Below are positions 60,138 through 64,000 of a stretch of DNA of 64,000 nucleotides, piece after piece (within the stretch, counting starts at the first letter, position 1; the number at the start of each line of letters is the position of its first letter). The stretch comes from M2408 sp040386975. Its GTDB lineage: Bacteria > Bacteroidota > Bacteroidia > Flavobacteriales_D > Crocinitomicaceae. The position numbers and the translations under genes are program-made. The notes beneath the pieces were generated by a model. It was not told the DNA's origin, made no database searches, and saw only the letters and a list, made by a program, of their open reading frames with translations. Where the stretch lies: NCBI GenBank assembly GCA_040386975.1, contig JAZKEO010000006.1, positions 62,001 through 126,000 of the forward strand. Reading direction: 5' to 3'.

Positions 60138-60896
60138 ATGAGCTTATTAAAAGGAATACTTGGATTGATTTTTAAACTCTACATTGCTGTGGTTTTTTCA
60201 TCTTGCTTATTGGTTTTTTATCTTCCGATTATTATCCTGAAAAGCAATCCTAAAACGAAAAAAGGAACGTTTAAGGTATTTAAAATTTGGTCATGGACAT
60301 TCAGGATTTTAACTTTTATACATATTCGTTTTATTCAAAAGGCTCAAATTCCAAAAAAACCGTGTATTATTATTTCAAATCACGCCTCTTATCTGGACAT
60401 TTTTTTGATGTATTCGATCATTCCTCAAAACGAATTTTTATTTTTAGGGAAATCTGAAATTTTATCTTATCCTTTAATGAAAAGCTTTTTTAAAGGCTTA
60501 AATATTCCTGTTTTTCGCAATAATCGAATTAAAGCAGCGAAATCCTTTGTTGAAGCAAAAAATGCCTTGAAGAATTCTTGGTCTTTGGTGATTTTTCCTG
60601 AAGGAGGAATTCCGGATTTTGATAATCCAAAAATGATTGAATTTAAAGAAGGAGCCTTTAAGTTGGCGAAAGATTTTAAAGTTCCTATTGTTCCCATTAC
60701 ATTCGTAAATAATCACAAACTTTTTTCTGATCCAACGAATCTGTTAGGTGAGGCAAGGCCAGGAATTAGCAAGGTTTTTATTCATGAAGTTATTTCAGTT
60801 GAACAAATTGAACAAATGAGTATGGATGAACTGTTGAATTTTTCTTTTGATGTTATAAATAAACCTCTAATAGATTTTAATCAATTGAATTCTTAG
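60138..60896 (+). CDS. 1-acyl-sn-glycerol-3-phosphate acyltransferase family protein
   Basis: 252 aa. N-terminal membrane helix (about 10-33), then the PlsC motifs: S-N-H-A-S-Y-L-D (His82, Asp87: HX4D), NIPVFRNNR and FPEGGIPDFDNP (FPEG). It acylates lysophosphatidate or a related lysolipid. Start at ATG 60138 rather than TTG 60126, which sits in the -7 box. Followed 30 bp later by hemJ-like. Confidence 0.93.
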   Translation: MSLLKGILGLIFKLYIAVVFSSCLLVFYLPIIILKSNPKTKKGTFKVFKIWSWTFRILTFIHIRFIQKAQIPKKPCIIISNHASYLDIFLMYSIIPQNEFLFLGKSEILSYPLMKSFFKGLNIPVFRNNRIKAAKSFVEAKNALKNSWSLVIFPEGGIPDFDNPKMIEFKEGAFKLAKDFKVPIVPITFVNNHKLFSDPTNLLGEARPGISKVFIHEVISVEQIEQMSMDELLNFSFDVINKPLIDFNQLNS

Positions 60897-60914
60897 CATT
60901 TATTTTAAATAAAC

Positions 60915-60922
60915 TATCTTTG
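60915..60922 (+). promoter_or_regulatory. -7 box of the hemJ-like gene
   Basis: TATCTTTG only 4 bp before the ATG at 60927, so the message would be leaderless. No TTG at the usual spacing. Confidence 0.45.
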
Positions 60923-60926
60923 TAAC

Positions 60927-61484
60927 ATGGATTATTCAATGATTAAAGCTTTACACATCATTTTTGTTGTCAGTTGGTTTGCAGGTTTGTTTTACATCGT
61001 TCGCTTGTTCATTTATCATGCTGAAGCACAAGATAAATCGCCAGAAGAATATACGATTTTAGGAAATCAATTTAAAATCATGCAAAAAAAATTGTGGTGG
61101 ATTATTACAACTCCAGCCATGATTTTGACTGTAATTTTTGGAACATGTATGTTTTATTTGAATCCAGGATTATTGACTCAAACGTGGATGCAAATTAAAA
61201 TTTGTTTCGTTTTTTTACTTTTAGTTTATCATTTTATTTGTCAAAAAATCATGTTAGATTTTAATATTGACAACATCAAATGGTCTTCTATTCAGCTGCG
61301 ATTATGGAATGAATTGGCTACTGTGTTTTTAGTTTCAATTGTTTTTATAGTTACACTAAAAACTTCTTTTGATTGGATTAAAGGTTTGCTGGGCTTCTTT
61401 TTAGTGGCAGTTGTTTTGATGATAGCTGTAAAAATCTACAAGAAATTGAGAACTAAAAAGGTTAATCACATTTCTGAAAATTAA
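60927..61484 (+). CDS. HemJ-like protoporphyrinogen oxidase (CopD/UPF0093 family)
   Basis: 185 aa with four transmembrane helices. N-terminal IKALHIIFVVSWFAGLFYIVRLFIYH (His10), MWI-like TWMQIKICFVFLLLVYH (Lys91) and HemJ family spacing. HemJ oxidises protoporphyrinogen IX in haem synthesis; some relatives are CopD-like copper proteins. The abundance of cytochromes in the window fits haem supply. Start is ATG 60927. Confidence 0.85.
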   Translation: MDYSMIKALHIIFVVSWFAGLFYIVRLFIYHAEAQDKSPEEYTILGNQFKIMQKKLWWIITTPAMILTVIFGTCMFYLNPGLLTQTWMQIKICFVFLLLVYHFICQKIMLDFNIDNIKWSSIQLRLWNELATVFLVSIVFIVTLKTSFDWIKGLLGFFLVAVVLMIAVKIYKKLRTKKVNHISEN

Positions 61485-61489
61485 GTGTT

Positions 61490-61825
61490 TTGAAAGAATC
61501 AGAAATCGAATCTGTTTTTAGTAAAAACACTTTACTTGTTCAAAAACAAATCAAAAAAGATTTTGCTTCTTTTGAGTTAAATTTTCCACTTGATTTTGAT
61601 ACAGAGATTTATTCAAAAGACGCAATAATTCAAATTTTAGAAGAAAGTGTTGTTTCACTAGTGGAACTTGGAGAAAGAAAAACACTACAAGTTCTTTATA
61701 CCATAGATATTTCTGAAAATCGCTTTTTATCATTAACACAAAAGCCAGATTTTGCTAAAAACCTGGCTTTTGAAATTTTGAATCGTGAAATTCAGAAAGT
61801 GTATTATCGAATTAAATACTCCTAA
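61490..61825 (+). CDS. small hypothetical protein
   Basis: 111 aa, soluble, acidic, TTG start at 61490, 5 bp after the hemJ-like stop and thus likely co-translated. No motif recognised; it contains no Cys. Confidence 0.55.
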   Translation: MKESEIESVFSKNTLLVQKQIKKDFASFELNFPLDFDTEIYSKDAIIQILEESVVSLVELGERKTLQVLYTIDISENRFLSLTQKPDFAKNLAFEILNREIQKVYYRIKYS

Positions 61826-61937
61826 TAAAATTTGATTTATCTAAAGTATCAAATTGAGGCGAAATGAAAATTTTACTCCGCAGTTTCCTTTTGGAAATGA
61901 GGAAGTTAAATTTTTGTTTCAACAAAGAGTTGATGCT

Positions 61938-62573
61938 TTAGAAATCTAATTGATAAACGTCTGCTAAAGAATTATTATCCTTCATCGTCAAATTCAAATC
62001 TTTGATTAAACCATTGTGAACACCATAAACCCAACCGTGAATCATTAATTCTTGCCCATTTTCCCAGGCTTGTTGAACGATTGATGTTTTTGCTAAGTCA
62101 TAAACTTGTTCAACTATATTTAGTTCAACAAAACGATTAAAACGCTCTGTTTCATTTTGAATTAAATCCAATTCCTTGTGATGAAAACGGTAAACATCTT
62201 TAATGTGACGAATCCAATTGTCAATCAAACCGATTGAATCATTTCCCATAGCGGCTTTTACACCACCACAACCGTAATGTCCACAAACAATAACATGTTT
62301 CACTTTTAAGGCGTTTACAGCATAATCCAAAACACTTAACATACTCATGTCTGTATGAATTACCATGTTTGCAATGTTTCGGTGAACAAAAACTTCTCCT
62401 GGTTCAGCACCAATTAATTCATTTGCTGGAACGCGACTATCCGAACAACCAATCCATAAAATTGGAGGTTGTTGACCATCAGCCATTTTTTTGAAATAAT
62501 TTTTGTCAATTTTTAATTTATTGTTAACCCAATCTTGGTTTTTATCTAATAGTCCTTTATAAAAATTTTGCAT
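61938..62573 (-). CDS. can: beta-carbonic anhydrase
   Basis: 211 aa. Zinc ligands Cys43 and Asp45 in C-S-D-S-R (43-47), His99 and Cys102 in G-H-Y-G-C-G-G. Interconverts CO2 and bicarbonate. It follows the SulP transporter gene by 11 bp on the same strand and probably supplies or uses its bicarbonate. Length and motifs are typical of bacterial Can. Confidence 0.95.
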   Translation of the reverse strand: MQNFYKGLLDKNQDWVNNKLKIDKNYFKKMADGQQPPILWIGCSDSRVPANELIGAEPGEVFVHRNIANMVIHTDMSMLSVLDYAVNALKVKHVIVCGHYGCGGVKAAMGNDSIGLIDNWIRHIKDVYRFHHKELDLIQNETERFNRFVELNIVEQVYDLAKTSIVQQAWENGQELMIHGWVYGVHNGLIKDLNLTMKDNNSLADVYQLDF

Positions 62574-62584
62574 AATATATTTTA

Positions 62585-64000
62585 TTAATGATTTGAAACT
62601 TCAACTTCATCGATATCGATGGTTTTTACTTCAATTTCTTTTGATTTTCTTCCGTGATGTTTATAATCTTGAATGACTTCTAAAATTTCAAAATCAATTT
62701 TTGAACTTTTACTTCCGTCAAATGTTAATTCAATTTTATGTGGCAAATTATCCAAGGTTTTAATAAATTTTGCTTTATTGATAAAAGTTATTTTACCAGT
62801 AAAATGGATTGTAATTGCTTCTTTTTCATGGTGATGAATACGAATATTGTTTTTATAATCACGCTTTATAAAAAACAGAATATAATGCAAAATTGCATCT
62901 TTATAGCTGTCAAATTTTTGAGCTTTGTTGTAGATGGCCGTTATGATGGCAAATAAGATTCCGATTCCAATTCCTTTTAACAAATCTGTGAAAAGAATTG
63001 CGATAATTGTAGCAACAAATGGTAAAAATTGATCTAAACCTTGAGCATACATTTTCTTAAATAAGCTTATTTTAGCTAGTTTGTAACCTAAAATAAGTAG
63101 AATAGAAGCTAGGGAAGCTAGTGGGATTAGGTTTAATAAATTTGGAATTAAAAGTACGCAAGCAAAAAGCAAGACGCCGTGTAAAATAGCAGACATCTTT
63201 GACTTTCCGCCAGCATTTATATTTGCGGAACTTCTCACAACAACTTGTGTTATTGGTAATCCTCCTAACATTCCAGACAGAATGTTTCCAACTCCTTGTG
63301 CTTTTAATTCACGGTTACGTGAAGTGTGGTGTTTTTCTGGATCTAATTTGTCAGTTGCTTCAACACTTAATAGAGTTTCTATACTTCCAACTAAGGCGAT
63401 TGTTAATGCGACAACATATACGTTTACATTTTTGAAAGCTGAAAAATCTGGGAAAGTAAAAAATGCAGTAAATTCAGTCCAATTTGTTGCTTGTGGAAGT
63501 GTAACTAAATGTTTTGAATCCATGTATAAATCTGGGAAATTGAATTTAAACAAGAGATTTAAACCAATTCCTAGAAGTACTACAAACAAAGCTCCAGGTA
63601 AAATTTTGAAAACAGCGAAACGTTTGATTGCTTTTGTTTCAAATAAAATAAGCGTAGCGATTGAACAAATAGTTATAATTATTGCTCCAACACTAATTTT
63701 ATTTAGTGCGATTAAAATTTCTGAAAATGTATTATGTCCATCAACTTGGAAAAAGGACTCATCTCCCATGAAATCTGCATCATAACCGAATGCATGAGGA
63801 ATTTCTTTCAAGATTAATGTTAAACCAATGGCTGCTAACATTCCTTTAATTACAGATGAAGGAAAGTAATTCCCAATGACACCAGCTTTCATGAAGCCTG
63901 CAAACACTTGAATTACTCCAGCTAAAACAACGGCTAATAAAAATGCTTCAAAGCTTCCAAGTGTTGCTATAGCAGAAATTACAATTGTAATTAAACCAGC
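62585..64000 (-). CDS. SulP family anion transporter, partial (5' end beyond window)
   Basis: The frame is open to the right edge at 64000, so only the last 471 residues are visible; a GTG at 63907 is not the real start. It shows multiple transmembrane helices, the SulP region LSGMLGGLPITQVVVRSSANINAGGKS and a short C-terminal STAS-like domain (HFTGKITFINKAKFIKTLDNL). Coupled to carbonic anhydrase, it is probably a sodium-bicarbonate (BicA-like) rather than a sulfate transporter (inference). Confidence 0.92.
   Translation of the reverse strand, partial: AGLITIVISAIATLGSFEAFLLAVVLAGVIQVFAGFMKAGVIGNYFPSSVIKGMLAAIGLTLILKEIPHAFGYDADFMGDESFFQVDGHNTFSEILIALNKISVGAIIITICSIATLILFETKAIKRFAVFKILPGALFVVLLGIGLNLLFKFNFPDLYMDSKHLVTLPQATNWTEFTAFFTFPDFSAFKNVNVYVVALTIALVGSIETLLSVEATDKLDPEKHHTSRNRELKAQGVGNILSGMLGGLPITQVVVRSSANINAGGKSKMSAILHGVLLFACVLLIPNLLNLIPLASLASILLILGYKLAKISLFKKMYAQGLDQFLPFVATIIAILFTDLLKGIGIGILFAIITAIYNKAQKFDSYKDAILHYILFFIKRDYKNNIRIHHHEKEAITIHFTGKITFINKAKFIKTLDNLPHKIELTFDGSKSSKIDFEILEVIQDYKHHGRKSKEIEVKTIDIDEVEVSNH

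Noticed and set aside
61873..61941. Short plus-strand frame of about 25 codons
   Set aside because: No promoter, no recognisable peptide features, and it runs into the end of the carbonic anhydrase gene.
63282..63785. 167-codon plus-strand open frame
   Set aside because: It lies entirely antisense to the SulP transporter, whose protein sequence is clearly conserved; the frame is a shadow of its codon pattern.

Overview
The window is AT-rich chromosomal DNA from a member of the Bacteroidota, most likely Flavobacteriales and possibly near Crocinitomicaceae/Fluviicola (the genus guess is inference). Support comes from three secreted proteins with type IX secretion (T9SS) C-terminal sorting domains, an alternative complex III respiratory operon, DUF6132/DUF983/half-size TauE genes, no Shine-Dalgarno-like leaders, and many promoters of the Bacteroidota form TTG-N18-20-TAnnTTTG. 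No rRNA, tRNA, CRISPR array, prophage or insertion sequence was found.

1-3.3 kb: the end of an unknown gene, then a leftward sulfur-handling cluster. It holds a Crp/Fnr regulator, a DUF2892 protein, a half-size TauE/SafE permease, a DUF6132 protein, two cytosolic rhodaneses, a DUF983 protein and a rhodanese lipoprotein. Two matching Crp/Fnr-type dyads sit exactly 22 bp upstream of matching -7 boxes in front of its two sub-operons. 3.3-7.2 kb: two T9SS cargo proteins. 7.4-11.8 kb: a large DUF4011-type SF1 helicase followed by a radical SAM/SPASM protein. 11.8-15.7 kb: a RibD-type reductase carrying an in-frame 18-bp palindrome, small membrane or unknown proteins, a LytS/LytTR two-component pair and a LiaF-like membrane protein. 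15.9-24.2 kb: NAD kinase, a giant T9SS protein, a SRPBCC protein, a 40-residue secreted peptide, an AraC/GyrI regulator cut by one in-frame stop, a beta-barrel protein and an LVIVD-repeat lipoprotein.

24.6-41.5 kb: the complete division and cell wall (dcw) cluster: mraZ, rsmH, ftsL-like, ftsI, murE, mraY, murD, an extra gene resembling a stray MurD C-terminal domain, ftsW, murG, murC, ftsQ, ftsA, ftsZ and a yqeY-like gene. An inverted pair of MraZ-type boxes precedes it. The spacers between its genes carry several kinds of small repeats, including a 22-bp perfect hairpin, a heptamer array and a 93-bp tandem duplication that includes the end of murG. 41.8-44 kb: ysxC, a lipoprotein and a metallo-beta-lactamase-fold hydrolase.

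44.2-56.1 kb: actABCDEF (alternative complex III, quinol:cytochrome c oxidoreductase) joined to coxB-coxA (cytochrome c oxidase subunits II and I), ending at a strong terminator. This operon moves electrons from menaquinol through c hemes to oxygen. 56.2-61.8 kb: ruvB, a thioredoxin-like protein, a small Cys-rich secreted protein with its own promoter and terminator, queG, plsC, hemJ-like and a small unknown gene. 61.9-64 kb: a beta-carbonic anhydrase and a SulP transporter running off the end, probably a bicarbonate uptake pair.
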